Assembly (NCBI GenBank): GCA_905199755.1
Contig: CAJKHT010000018.1
Span: 1-38,230, forward strand
Length of the DNA: 38,230 nt
Source of the DNA: an uncultured Eubacteriales bacterium
GTDB taxonomy: Bacteria > Bacillota > Clostridia > UBA1381
Reading direction: 5' to 3'
In this document: positions 8,381-15,803 of the stretch, in pieces
How the letters are laid out: every line of letters starts with the position of its first letter
Position numbering within the stretch: position 1 is the stretch's first letter
The notes under the pieces: model-generated
The model's input: the letters and a program-made list of their open reading frames with translations, nothing else
What the model was told of the DNA's origin: nothing
The model's database searches: none
Program-made: the position numbers and the translations under genes

Positions 8381-8433
8381 CCGTTTCAATCCTTTCATTC
8401 GCTTTACTGTACTAAATCATTAAAGTAATTATT

Positions 8434-8462
8434 ATTATATCTTGAACAAGGTGTTTTGTCAA
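8434..8462 (-). promoter_or_regulatory. Sigma-A promoter of the hisZGA-ttcA operon
   Basis: On the minus strand a perfect TTGACA (8457-8462) and TATAAT (8434-8439) are separated by 17 bp. The predicted leader to hisZ is only about 45 bases and holds no T-box or terminator hairpin that I can see. Confidence 0.88.
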
Positions 8463-8487
8463 GTACTTTTACGGTAAATGAAAAATT

Positions 8488-8577
8488 AAAATACTCCTAT
8501 GCGCTTGATTTTCCGATACAGCACATAGAAGTATTTTTCACCTTTTTTACGCAAGCCGTGCGGCAGTCACACGGCTT
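8488..8577 (-). terminator. Double hairpin ending the 8.6-12.5 kb minus-strand transcript
   Basis: Two hairpins follow the small cysteine-rich gene. The first (8553-8577) has 8-bp arms AAGCCGTG/CACGGCTT but no T run on the minus strand. The second (8488-8537) has imperfect arms of about 15 bp (AATACTTCTATGTGC with GCGCATAGGAGTATT) followed by TTTTAATTTTT on the minus strand. Together they separate this transcript from the hisZ promoter just downstream. Confidence 0.65.
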
Positions 8578-8584
8578 TTATATG

Positions 8585-8764
8585 TCAGCAGCAGTTGTTG
8601 TTGCAAGGATCACAGCAGTTGTTGCAGGAATCACAGCAACAATTGTTTCCGCCGCCACCGCCAAAGATGCTTCCGTCGCAGCAGCAAAGGAACAGAACAA
8701 CAATAATCAAAATCCAAATCCACTGATCTCCGCCGCCGCAGCCGCCATTACCGAATAATCCCAT
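8585..8764 (-). CDS. Small glycine/cysteine-rich membrane protein ('chorion class high-cysteine' type)
   Basis: A 59-residue gene supported by a strong AAAAGGAGG, seven bases before the ATG. The protein begins MGLFGNGGCGGG, has one hydrophobic segment at about residues 15-29 (WIWILIIVVLFLCCC) and ends in a Gly/Asn/Cys-rich tail with repeated CC(C)DSC, NNCCDPC and NNNCC motifs. Thirteen of 59 residues are cysteine. Similar small proteins are common in clostridial genomes and often carry the label chorion class high-cysteine protein; no function is established. The tail may bind metal or form disulfides, which is inference. It is the last gene of the minus-strand run and ends in a double hairpin. 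Confidence 0.85.
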   Translation of the reverse strand: MGLFGNGGCGGGDQWIWILIIVVLFLCCCDGSIFGGGGGNNCCCDSCNNCCDPCNNNCC

Positions 8765-8843
8765 AAAAAAACCTCCTTTTTATGCATGCCGTCAGATATG
8801 AACGGTCACTTTAATGTATATTATGCAAAGGAGGCAAAATCTG

Positions 8844-9137
8844 TTACTTTTCTTTTACGTTTGTTTCGTGAAAAACATATGTGTTGTTATCGGAACGGGT
8901 AATGTACAGAAAAATTCTCGGCATTTTTCTGCGTGGGATTATGGTGGTTGTCCAGCCGTTCCCGGCGGCAGTTATGGGAGTATAAAATGCGTTCGGATAG
9001 TTGCTTTCAACGTATCGTGCGACAGCGTCATGCTGATTTTTAAAACGCATTCTGTTAAATATGCCTTTTCCGTTGACTGCACTGTATATTCCGGCTGCCG
9101 CCGCGGCAGCAAGTATCAATGCGTTTTTCTTTTTCAT
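8844..9137 (-). CDS. Unknown small membrane-anchored or secreted protein
   Basis: Not assigned to a family. The 97-residue product starts MKKKNALILAAAAAAGIYSAV, a positively charged N-terminus followed by an alanine-rich hydrophobic stretch that fits a membrane anchor or signal peptide without an obvious cleavage site. The rest (about residues 30-97) is soluble, with basic and aromatic residues (SNYPNAFYTPITAAGNGWTT, TIIPRR, RIFLYITRSDNN). GGAGG lies six bases before the ATG, so the gene is well supported. It begins 17 bases after the rsmI stop and is probably in the same transcript as fabZ-trmN-rsmI. Confidence 0.75.
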   Translation of the reverse strand: MKKKNALILAAAAAAGIYSAVNGKGIFNRMRFKNQHDAVARYVESNYPNAFYTPITAAGNGWTTTIIPRRKMPRIFLYITRSDNNTYVFHETNVKEK

Positions 9138-9154
9138 GATAATCCTCCGTTCCT

Positions 9155-10000
9155 TTAAACGATACCGTGATATTCGTTATATATTTCACGCTTGGGGCAG
9201 CCTCTGTCTGTGGCAGTCTGCTTTACCGCCTCTTTCTGTGTCATTCCGTCACCGATGTATTTTTCCACATGCTCTGATACGGAAAGTGTGTCCCACCATG
9301 CTTCGGTGCTTGTTTCATCGCTGTCTGATGCACCCTCAATCACAAGAACATACTCACCGCGCGGTGATTTTTCCTCATATATTGCAAGCGATTCGGCAAG
9401 AGTGGTTCGTATTACTTCCTCATGCAGCTTTGTAAGCTCGCGCACAAGTGCAATTTTGCGGCCGCCGCCGAAAACGGCAGCCATATCCGAGAGCGTTGTT
9501 CTGAGCTTATGAGGCGCCTCATAGAAAATAAGCGTGTGCGTGTCGGATTTTAATGAATTGAGATGCTCGCTGCGGTGCCGTTTGTTCACAGATAAAAACC
9601 CTTCAAAGGAAAACCGTCGGGTAGGAAGCCCCGAGAGTATAAGAGCATTTATTCCGGCAACAGGTCCCGGGATTGATGTAATGTCAATTCCGTTTTCTAT
9701 GCAAAGCTTAACCAAATCTTCTCCGGGGTCGGAAATTGCCGGAGTTCCGGCATCGGAAACCTGCGCAATGTTTTTTCCCTCTTTTAAAAGTGAAATAATA
9801 TATTCGCCCTTTTCACGTTTATTATGCTCATGATAGCTTGTGAGCGGCTTTGAAATTCCGAAATGATTTAAAAGCTGTATCGTGCGCCGTGTATCCTCGG
9901 CAGCAATCAGGTCAACCGAGTTCAGCACCTCTATGCATCTCGATGAAACGTCACCGAGATTGCCTATGGGGGTGGCGCATAAATATAATGTTCCGTTCAA
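9155..10000 (-). CDS. rsmI: 16S rRNA (cytidine(1402)-2'-O)-methyltransferase RsmI
   Basis: SAM-dependent enzyme that 2'-O-methylates C1402 in the ribosomal decoding centre. The tetrapyrrole-methylase fold is recognisable from GTLYLCATPIGNLGD at the N-terminus, AAEDTRRT, SDAGTPAISDPG, SIPGPVAGINAL and the FYEAPHKL segment. The frame is open up to ATG 10045, overlapping the preceding gene by 26 bases. TTG 9998-10000 instead has AGAGG nine bases upstream and lies just after the preceding stop, giving a 281-residue protein that starts at the usual point (NGTLYL). I therefore chose TTG. It sits in a run of RNA-modifying and lipid genes read from 11192 downward. Confidence 0.92.
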   Translation of the reverse strand: MNGTLYLCATPIGNLGDVSSRCIEVLNSVDLIAAEDTRRTIQLLNHFGISKPLTSYHEHNKREKGEYIISLLKEGKNIAQVSDAGTPAISDPGEDLVKLCIENGIDITSIPGPVAGINALILSGLPTRRFSFEGFLSVNKRHRSEHLNSLKSDTHTLIFYEAPHKLRTTLSDMAAVFGGGRKIALVRELTKLHEEVIRTTLAESLAIYEEKSPRGEYVLVIEGASDSDETSTEAWWDTLSVSEHVEKYIGDGMTQKEAVKQTATDRGCPKREIYNEYHGIV

Positions 10001-10019
10001 GCTTGTGAACCTCTTTTCT

Positions 10020-10751
10020 TTAAATTCTTCCGTATATTTTGTCAATTTCCTCCGAAAACTCTCCGTTTTGGTTATAAACGTATAGCGGAGGAAGCATTTT
10101 CAGTTCTTTGCCGCCGTGCTTTACACCGTCAATAAGGATAAGATTGGCAGCTTTGTACGGAGACGGGTGTACGAAACGCAGTTTTTTCGGCTCGAGATTA
10201 TATGCACGCATTGTACATATAATGTCCGCAAGACGCGACGGGCGGTGTACCATGAAAAAATGCCCCTTGTTTTTTAAAAGCTGTGAGCTCATGCGCACCA
10301 CGTCATCAAGCGTACATTTTATTTCGTGTCTCGATATCGAGAGCGTATCTGCGGCATTTTTAAGACCTTTACCGCATTCCATATACGGCGGATTGCAGGT
10401 GATTTTATCAAATAAGGCTTTGCCGTAAATATCACAGGCATTTTTCAGGTCGCCTTCCGTTATATGTATGCGTTCGGAAAGCGAGTTAAGACATACGCTC
10501 CTTTTTGCCATATCACATATATCGTGCTGAATTTCCAGACCGCATATGTCGGGTGTGTTTGTTTTTGCGCTTAAAAGCAAAGGTATAATTCCCGTGCCGG
10601 TGCATAGGTCAAGTGTGCGGCGGGAAACGGTATCCTTGGCAAAATCGGATAAAAGCACCGCATCAATGCCGAATTTAAAACTGTTTGTTTTCTGGATGAT
10701 TACAAGCTTGTCAAGCTGCAAATCATCAATACATTCATTTTCTCGGAGCAT
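10020..10751 (-). CDS. trmN6: tRNA1(Val) (adenine(37)-N6)-methyltransferase-like protein (TrmN6/YabB type)
   Basis: SAM-dependent methyltransferase, cytoplasmic, expected to modify A37 of a tRNA. Residues 48-55 carry the SAM-binding motif I (DLCTGTGI) and residues 120-123 the N6-adenine catalytic motif NPPY. The N-terminus LDKLVIIQKTNSFKFGIDAVLL is characteristic of the TrmN6 group, and the 243-residue length fits. The gene begins directly at the fabZ stop (TAA-ATG) without a clear Shine-Dalgarno, so translation is probably coupled. It is followed by rsmI, an arrangement common in Firmicutes. The exact target in this organism is inferred from the family. Confidence 0.87.
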   Translation of the reverse strand: MLRENECIDDLQLDKLVIIQKTNSFKFGIDAVLLSDFAKDTVSRRTLDLCTGTGIIPLLLSAKTNTPDICGLEIQHDICDMAKRSVCLNSLSERIHITEGDLKNACDIYGKALFDKITCNPPYMECGKGLKNAADTLSISRHEIKCTLDDVVRMSSQLLKNKGHFFMVHRPSRLADIICTMRAYNLEPKKLRFVHPSPYKAANLILIDGVKHGGKELKMLPPLYVYNQNGEFSEEIDKIYGRI

Positions 10752-11192
10752 TTAATTTTCGGCTGCGTTGTCGATAACGGCAAAGCTTATTTCGCCCATT
10801 GCGGCGACCTGTCCGCCGACTGTTGCCTTGACATTTGCTTTTCCCATTCCGTGGCGGTACATTACAAGCTCTGCATTTAATTCAAGCGTATCACCCGGCA
10901 CAACCTGACGGCGGAATTTAAAGTTGTTTATTCCCGTGAAAACTCCGAGCTTGCCTTTGTTTTCGGGCATGGAAAGCAGCATAACCGCTCCTGCCTGTGC
11001 CAGTGCCTCGCAGATTAAAACACCCGGCATTATCGGATTTCCGGGAAAATGTCCCTGAAAAAACGGCTCGTTTATTGTTACGTTTTTAATTCCTTTTATT
11101 CTTTTGCCCTCTTCAAGCTCTTCTATTTTGTCAATAAGCAAAAACGGGTAGCGGTGGGGGAGAATTTTCTGAATATCTATATTGTTTATCAT
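10752..11192 (-). CDS. fabZ: (3R)-hydroxyacyl-ACP dehydratase FabZ
   Basis: Hot-dog fold dehydratase of type II fatty acid synthesis; converts 3-hydroxyacyl-ACP to trans-2-enoyl-ACP. The catalytic histidine H48 lies in FQGHFPGNPIMPGV and the glutamate E62 in LICEALAQAG, and LPHRYPFLLIDKI opens the protein. The 146-residue length is normal. AGAGAGG stands eight bases before the ATG. No other fatty-acid genes are present here, so this copy is separate from any fab cluster. It is first in a run with trmN6, rsmI and two small genes; the 105-bp tandem repeat lies directly upstream. Confidence 0.95.
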   Translation of the reverse strand: MINNIDIQKILPHRYPFLLIDKIEELEEGKRIKGIKNVTINEPFFQGHFPGNPIMPGVLICEALAQAGAVMLLSMPENKGKLGVFTGINNFKFRRQVVPGDTLELNAELVMYRHGMGKANVKATVGGQVAAMGEISFAVIDNAAEN

Positions 11193-11255
11193 GTTTTATA
11201 CCTCTCTTTTTATAATGAATTTTTTTGACACTCCGAGCTTCGGTCGGATATGCGG

Positions 11256-11479
11256 AGCGTTTACACAATGCTTATACGGTGTACTGACGCGGAAAAGAAG
11301 CAAGCAGAACACTTCCTGCGCGGTGAAGGTGTATTGTTATACTCCGAACCATACATGCAGAGCGTTTGCGCAATGCTTATACGGTGTACTGACGCGGAAA
11401 AGAAGCAAGCAGAACACTTCCTGCGCGGTGAAGGTGTATTGTTATACTCCGAACTGCGCATGGGAGCGTTTCTGCGCCG
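11256..11479. repeat. 105-bp tandem repeat with an outer dyad at the mreB stop
   Basis: Two nearly identical 105-bp units begin at 11256 and 11361 with AGCGTTT. They share a core of over 80 identical bases, from CAATGCTTATACGG to TATACTCCGAAC. A third start (AGCGTTTCTGCGC) follows at 11465, and a degenerate edge (ACTCCGAGC) precedes the first unit at 11230. Within each unit ACTGACGCGGAAAA is the exact complement of the sequence at 11484-11497 that contains the mreB stop codon. Units are a multiple of three long and stay open in several frames, but none of those frames looks like a real protein. It lies between mreB and fabZ, both on the minus strand. Its function is unknown. Confidence 0.9.
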
Positions 11480-11492
11480 CTTATTTTCCGCG

Positions 11493-12518
11493 TCAGTCCC
11501 GGATGTAGGCTTTTTTGTGATATATATGAGTCGGGTCTGTTGCCGTATCAATGGCATCAAGCGCAATGCCGGCCCCCTTTGCAACGCAGTCAACGGGATT
11601 TTCGGCAATGGTGCATTTCACGCCGGCGGCTTCGGAAATTTTCACATCAAGTCCGTATATGAGCGAGCCGCCGCCCGTCATGATTATTCCGTCCTCTATA
11701 ATATCACCATGAAGCTCGGGCGGAGTTTCTTCAAAAACCTCACGTACACGCTCGCATATGTTGAAAACATATTCTTCATATGTGCGGCAGATTCCGCTTG
11801 ATGAAACTATTACGCCCATCGGAAGTCCCGACGACATGCTCAGTCCCTTGGCTTCGCTTACAAGCTCCTTTTCGCGCGGAATAACACCGCCTATTTCTCT
11901 TTTCAGACGTTCGGCGGTTCTCGGACCTATTATAAGTCCTTTTTCCTTTTTCATATATCTTTCCGTGGCTTCCGTAAATTCATCTCCGGCAATTTTCAGC
12001 GAACGGCTAACCACTATACCTCCGAGTGAAATAACCGCAATATCGGTTGTGCCGCCACCTATGTCAACCACCATTGTGCCATGCGCTCTTGAAATATCAA
12101 AGCCTGCACCCAAAGCAGCTGCAACGGGTTCTTCGATTATATATATGTCCTTTGCTCCGGCATCGCGCGCCGCTTCTATTACCGCGCGCTGTTCAACGTC
12201 GGTTACTCCGCTCGGAACACACATCATAATTCGCGGTGCTCCGGCAACTCTGGAAAGTATTTTTCTAAGGAACAGACGAATCATTTCATGAGTAAGCGTA
12301 AGGCTTGAAATTACTCCGTCGGTAAGCGGACGAACCGCTTTGATATTCGGAGGAGTTCTGCCAAGCATTTCAAGCGCATTAATGCCGACTCCGCATATTT
12401 CATTTGTATCGGTGTTTACGGCTATAACAGACGGCTCCCGTAAAACGATACCCCTGTTTTTAATATACACCTGAACGGTTGCCGTTCCGAGGTCTATGCT
12501 TATATCGTTACCAAACAT
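11493..12518 (-). CDS. mreB: Rod-shape-determining protein MreB/Mbl family
   Basis: Bacterial actin homologue that polymerises under the membrane and organises cell-wall synthesis. Phosphate 1 motif DISIDLGTATVQVY at the N-terminus, the IEEPVAAALGAG connecting motif, phosphate 2 motif VVDIGGGTTDIAVISLGG and the adenosine motif MTGGGSLIYGLD are all present. The 341 residues are full length. GGAG is eight bases before the ATG, and a TTGACG-N17-TATAAT promoter lies 57 bases upstream. No mreC or mreD follows, so this is a stand-alone copy; it could be the Mbl or MreBH paralogue. Its stop codon lies within a motif complementary to the tandem repeat downstream. Confidence 0.93.
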   Translation of the reverse strand: MFGNDISIDLGTATVQVYIKNRGIVLREPSVIAVNTDTNEICGVGINALEMLGRTPPNIKAVRPLTDGVISSLTLTHEMIRLFLRKILSRVAGAPRIMMCVPSGVTDVEQRAVIEAARDAGAKDIYIIEEPVAAALGAGFDISRAHGTMVVDIGGGTTDIAVISLGGIVVSRSLKIAGDEFTEATERYMKKEKGLIIGPRTAERLKREIGGVIPREKELVSEAKGLSMSSGLPMGVIVSSSGICRTYEEYVFNICERVREVFEETPPELHGDIIEDGIIMTGGGSLIYGLDVKISEAAGVKCTIAENPVDCVAKGAGIALDAIDTATDPTHIYHKKAYIRD

Positions 12519-12574
12519 TTAAAAATCTCCTGCTTTATATCCTGTGTGTAGGATACACTAAAAATCTCAATATT

Positions 12575-12603
12575 ATTATATATAAAAAATATCGTAACGT
12601 CAA
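12575..12603 (-). promoter_or_regulatory. Sigma-A promoter of mreB
   Basis: On the minus strand TTGACG (12598-12603) and TATAAT (12575-12580) are spaced by 17 bp. It is divergent from the site-2-protease promoter about 50 bp away. Confidence 0.85.
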
Positions 12604-12652
12604 GTATATGCGAAAAAAAAGCTCCGATATAACTAAAATTTCCGTCAAACTC

Positions 12653-12681
12653 TTTACAAAATCAAAAAAAAAATGTATAAT
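12653..12681 (+). promoter_or_regulatory. Sigma-A promoter of the S2P-scpAB operon
   Basis: TTTACA (12653-12658), 17 bp, TATAAT (12676-12681), followed by a short leader and AGGAGA before the first ATG. Confidence 0.82.
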
Positions 12682-12706
12682 AAAAGAAATATATAATAGG
12701 AGACTT

Positions 12707-13384
12707 ATGCGAATGGGATTGTTAACAGCATTATTTTCAAATATAACGAGTTTTATTATACTTCTGCCCATAAGGCTTATTGCCATTATAGGTCATGAAC
12801 TGGGACATGCGTGGGTGTCGACAAAGCTGGGTGATCCTACACCAAGAAACACCGGCAGACTGACGCTCAATCCGCTTGCTCATCTTGATTTGTACGGAAC
12901 GCTGCTTATGCTTTTAACGGGTTTTGGCTGGGCAAAGCCTGTCATGATAAACCCGATGTATTATAAGGACAGGAAAAAAGGTACGGCGCTTGTGTCATTT
13001 GCGGGACCGTTTGCAAATTTCCTCATGGCAGTGGCAGGTATGCTGATTTATGCGGCGGCAATTGTACTGCACGCAAAAACAGGCATGGCTTTGTCGGTGT
13101 TCAGAATTATAGAGAATATTGCACAGTCATTTGTTTTGACAAATCTTTGCTTTATGGTGTTTAACCTGATACCGATACCGCCGCTTGACGGCTCAAAAAT
13201 TCTGGGACTTTTTCTGCCCGACCGCGCATACTACACAATGCTTCAATATGAACGCTGGTCAATGCTGCTGATTATGGCGCTGTCGCTTACGGGAGCGTTC
13301 GGCTCGATTATCGGACGCGGTGTCAATGTTGTTTTCAATCTGATAGCCTCGCCGATAAATCATTTGTTGAATATGATAATATAG
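12707..13384 (+). CDS. Site-2 protease family membrane metalloprotease (M50, SpoIVFB-like subgroup)
   Basis: Intramembrane zinc metalloprotease homologue. The zinc motif HELGH is at residues 30-34 inside the first hydrophobic segment. The third ligand lies in the NLIPIPPLDGSKI motif near residue 165. About five to six membrane segments are visible in 225 residues. There is no PDZ or CBS domain, so it belongs to the minimal group that is usually found next to scpA in Clostridia. Start chosen at ATG 12707 (AGGAGA three bases before); ATG 12713 is an equally good alternative with better spacing. scpA follows after 10 bases. The substrate is unknown. Confidence 0.9.
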   Translation: MRMGLLTALFSNITSFIILLPIRLIAIIGHELGHAWVSTKLGDPTPRNTGRLTLNPLAHLDLYGTLLMLLTGFGWAKPVMINPMYYKDRKKGTALVSFAGPFANFLMAVAGMLIYAAAIVLHAKTGMALSVFRIIENIAQSFVLTNLCFMVFNLIPIPPLDGSKILGLFLPDRAYYTMLQYERWSMLLIMALSLTGAFGSIIGRGVNVVFNLIASPINHLLNMII

Positions 13385-13394
13385 GAAGCGGAAT

Positions 13395-14132
13395 ATGGAA
13401 AGTATACTTTACAAACTGGAAAATTTTGAAGGGCCGCTCGACCTTTTGCTGACATTGATACAGAAGAATAAGGTCAGTATTTATGATATACCGATTGTTG
13501 AAATTACCGACCAGTATCTTGAGGCAATAGATGGGATAGAGGAATCCTCACTCGATAACACCGGGGATTTTATAGTCATGGCGGCGCAGCTGCTGTATAT
13601 AAAATCAAAAATGCTTCTTCCTAAAAATGAGGAGGAAGAGGAGGAAGATCCGAGAGAGGAGCTGGCACAAAGACTGCTTGAATATCAGAAATATAAGGAA
13701 GCCTCCAAGGAACTGAGGAAAAGCGAATTTTCATCAAAGTACATGGTGTTCAGAGACGAGGAGGAAATAAAGTTTCCGATACCCGAATATAACAGACATC
13801 ATGAGGTTTCGGCGCTGATTGATGCGTTTAATTCAATTCTCGCACGGCGCATACGTAAGGAAAAGCCGACAAAACGTGCGTTTACGGGAATTGTCGGCAG
13901 GGAAAAGGTGAGCGTGGACGATATGGTGGAAAAAATCTGTAAAAGACTTCACAAAAGCGGCAGGATACAGTTTAAATTGCTGTTCCGCGAGGAGGACTCA
14001 AAGCCGGAGCTTATAGCAACGTTTCTGGCGGTGCTTGAAATGATAAAGCTTAACCGCCTGTATGCCGATTATAATGAAAACACTAAGGATTTTGTTTTGT
14101 TTTCAAGGAAAGCGGAGAGGGTAAATGGTTAA
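13395..14132 (+). CDS. scpA: Segregation and condensation protein A
   Basis: Kleisin subunit that bridges the Smc dimer in the bacterial condensin complex. The N-terminal helix motif FEGPLDLLLTLIQKNKVSIYDIPI is diagnostic, followed by GDFIVMAAQLLYIKSKMLLP. An acidic linker (EEEEEEDPREE near residue 80) comes next, and the C-terminal winged-helix part includes FLAVLEMIKL. The 245 residues are full length. The gene overlaps scpB by eight bases, the usual coupling of the two kleisin-complex genes. smc is not in this window. Confidence 0.95.
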   Translation: MESILYKLENFEGPLDLLLTLIQKNKVSIYDIPIVEITDQYLEAIDGIEESSLDNTGDFIVMAAQLLYIKSKMLLPKNEEEEEEDPREELAQRLLEYQKYKEASKELRKSEFSSKYMVFRDEEEIKFPIPEYNRHHEVSALIDAFNSILARRIRKEKPTKRAFTGIVGREKVSVDDMVEKICKRLHKSGRIQFKLLFREEDSKPELIATFLAVLEMIKLNRLYADYNENTKDFVLFSRKAERVNG

Positions 14133-14739
14133 TATAAAATATGCGATAGAGGGTATTCTTTTTGCGGCGGGAGAGCCTGTCAAGGCGGCAAAGCTTGCCG
14201 TTGTACTTGATGCGGGCGTGGACGAGATAAAGAAAGCCGTTGCGGAGCTGAAAGAAGAATACGACGAAAATAAGCGCGGATTTAATATAATAGATATAAT
14301 GGACGGTTACCAGATTTGCTCACGTCCGGAATATTATGCATACATTCAGGAAATACTGGGAGAGCAGAGAAATCAGCCGCTGTCAAATGCGGCAATGGAG
14401 GCGCTTGCCATTATAGCTTATAAGCAGCCGATTACCAGAGGTCAGATTGAGCATATAAGAGGAGTAAATTCCGACGGCTGCGTAAACAGACTCTATGAGC
14501 GGGGACTGATAGATGAAGCAGGCAGACTTGATGCACCGGGACGGCCGATATTATACGTTACAACGGACACATTCCTAAGATGCTTCGGACTTTCGTCACC
14601 GTCAGAGCTGCCGCCGGTAAATCTGGAAAAATTGGGAATAAGCGAGCCGGCGCAGGGCGAGCAGCAGACCTTGTTTGATGCCGCGGAGGAAAAAATGGCG
14701 GAAAGCGACTCGGAAAGTATGCCGGATACGGAGGTGTAA
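14125..14739 (+). CDS. scpB: Segregation and condensation protein B
   Basis: Kite subunit of the Smc-ScpAB complex, acting as a dimer that binds ScpA. It consists of two winged-helix domains: residues about 1-80 (IEGILFAAGEPV, RGFNIIDIMDGYQICSRPEY) and 85-165 (LSNAAMEALAIIAYKQPITR, IRGVNSDG, GLIDEAGRLDAPGRPILY). After TDTFLRCFGLSSPSELP comes an acidic, low-complexity tail of about 30 residues. The start overlaps the end of scpA, so translation is likely coupled. The next gene begins six bases after the stop. Confidence 0.95.
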   Translation: MVNIKYAIEGILFAAGEPVKAAKLAVVLDAGVDEIKKAVAELKEEYDENKRGFNIIDIMDGYQICSRPEYYAYIQEILGEQRNQPLSNAAMEALAIIAYKQPITRGQIEHIRGVNSDGCVNRLYERGLIDEAGRLDAPGRPILYVTTDTFLRCFGLSSPSELPPVNLEKLGISEPAQGEQQTLFDAAEEKMAESDSESMPDTEV

Positions 14740-14745
14740 AGCATT

Positions 14746-15354
14746 ATGACGGCTGTGTATATAATTATGATGATAGCAGCTGTTGTTATGCTTTTGCTGA
14801 TTATTCCGATAAATATTATTGCTGATTTTTCGTATAAATCCGAAAATAATACGTTATATGTGAAATTTTTGTTTTTTAAGCTTAAGCTTTATCCGAAGAT
14901 TAGGGAAGAGGGGGAAACACTTGAAAAGGATTATGAGGAACACCCCGAAAAAACAGATAAAAAGGCTGCGGATATATTAAGTGTGCTTAAAAGCTCAAAA
15001 AAGCTTTATGCAAAGCTTAAAAATGACATAAAAAAGCTGCTTGACTATGTTTTTGAGCATGCAATTACAATTAAGCATGTAAATATATCGGCAGTTATCG
15101 GCACGGGTGACGCAATGTATACCGGGATAAGCACGGGCGCGGCAAATGCCGCGGTGTACGGTGCGTTGGGCGCATCTTCTGCTAAGATGAAAATAAAAAA
15201 GTATCATGTCGATATAAAGCCCGAGTTTGACAGGGCATATCTCGCCGCCGGGATATATGCAAGGGTATATACACGTATTTTTTATGTGTTCGGTATTGCC
15301 GTGCGGCTGATAAGGCTTTACATGATATACAGAAAAATCAATAAATCCGAATAG
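14746..15354 (+). CDS. DUF2953 membrane-anchored protein
   Basis: Protein of unknown function with an N-terminal transmembrane segment at residues about 4-26, followed by a beta-rich stretch (FSYKSENNTLYVKFLFFKLKLYP), a charged region and a second conserved half (INISAVIGTGDAMYTGISTGAANAAVYG-like, near 115-140). This pattern matches DUF2953, which in many spore-forming Clostridia precedes ytfJ, as it does here. The 202 residues are complete. No catalytic motif is seen. A link with sporulation is suggested only by conserved neighbourhood. Confidence 0.82.
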   Translation: MTAVYIIMMIAAVVMLLLIIPINIIADFSYKSENNTLYVKFLFFKLKLYPKIREEGETLEKDYEEHPEKTDKKAADILSVLKSSKKLYAKLKNDIKKLLDYVFEHAITIKHVNISAVIGTGDAMYTGISTGAANAAVYGALGASSAKMKIKKYHVDIKPEFDRAYLAAGIYARVYTRIFYVFGIAVRLIRLYMIYRKINKSE

Positions 15355-15389
15355 ATTTTGTGTGCCTTGCGGCACGGAAAGGAACGGTT

Positions 15390-15803
15390 GTGAAAATGAG
15401 CAATCCTGTTAGTGAAATGATGGCGGAGGCTGTCAAAAGTATAAAGGGACTTATAGACGTCAATACTGTTGTGGGCGAGCCTGTAACCGCTCCGGACGGT
15501 ACGGTTTTGATTCCGATTTCAAAGGTGTCGTTCGGTTTCGGCGGAGGGGGAAGTGAATTTTCTTCCAAAACCTCGGGACAGAATAATATGTTCGGCGGCG
15601 GAATGGGCGGCGGTGCGTCCGTAAAGGCGGAGGCATTTTTGGTAATATCCAACGGAAACGTAAGGATTGTGCCGATAGACGGAGGAAGCTCGCCGGTGGA
15701 CAAGCTGATAGACCTGATACCGGGTGCAGTGGACAAAATAAACGGATTTTTTAAAAAGAATAAATCGGATAATGATACGCAGGATACGGGAGATACGGAA
15801 TGA
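15390..15803 (+). CDS. ytfJ: Sporulation protein YtfJ / GerW family
   Basis: Small soluble protein; the B. subtilis homologue GerW is made in the forespore and needed for normal spore germination. Residues about 8-60 contain the conserved SEMMAEAVKSIKGLIDVNTVVGEP-like start, PDGTVLIPISKVSFGFGGGG and a Gly-rich FGGGMGGGASVKAEAFLVI block, ending in PVDKLIDLIPGAVDKI. The frame is open upstream, but GTG 15390 has AAAGGA six bases before it and gives 137 residues; ATG 15396 is the other choice. A small GTGCC/GGCAC hairpin lies just upstream at 15361-15375. The radical SAM gene overlaps its end by four bases. Confidence 0.9.
   Translation: MKMSNPVSEMMAEAVKSIKGLIDVNTVVGEPVTAPDGTVLIPISKVSFGFGGGGSEFSSKTSGQNNMFGGGMGGGASVKAEAFLVISNGNVRIVPIDGGSSPVDKLIDLIPGAVDKINGFFKKNKSDNDTQDTGDTE

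Noticed and set aside
8381..8433. T-box or histidine attenuator in the hisZ leader
   Set aside because: The leader is only about 45 bases, with no His-codon-rich peptide, no T-box sequence and no terminator hairpin.
8456..8758. Open plus-strand frame of 100 codons across 8456-8758
   Set aside because: It is antisense to the small cysteine-rich gene, has an Ala-rich composition caused by that gene's Gly/Cys codons, overlaps the hisZ promoter and has no Shine-Dalgarno.
11182..11801. Plus-strand frames (and a minus-strand frame at 11261-11608) through the tandem repeat
   Set aside because: They are open because the 105-bp unit is a multiple of three, extend antisense into mreB, lack ribosome sites and have no protein-like features.
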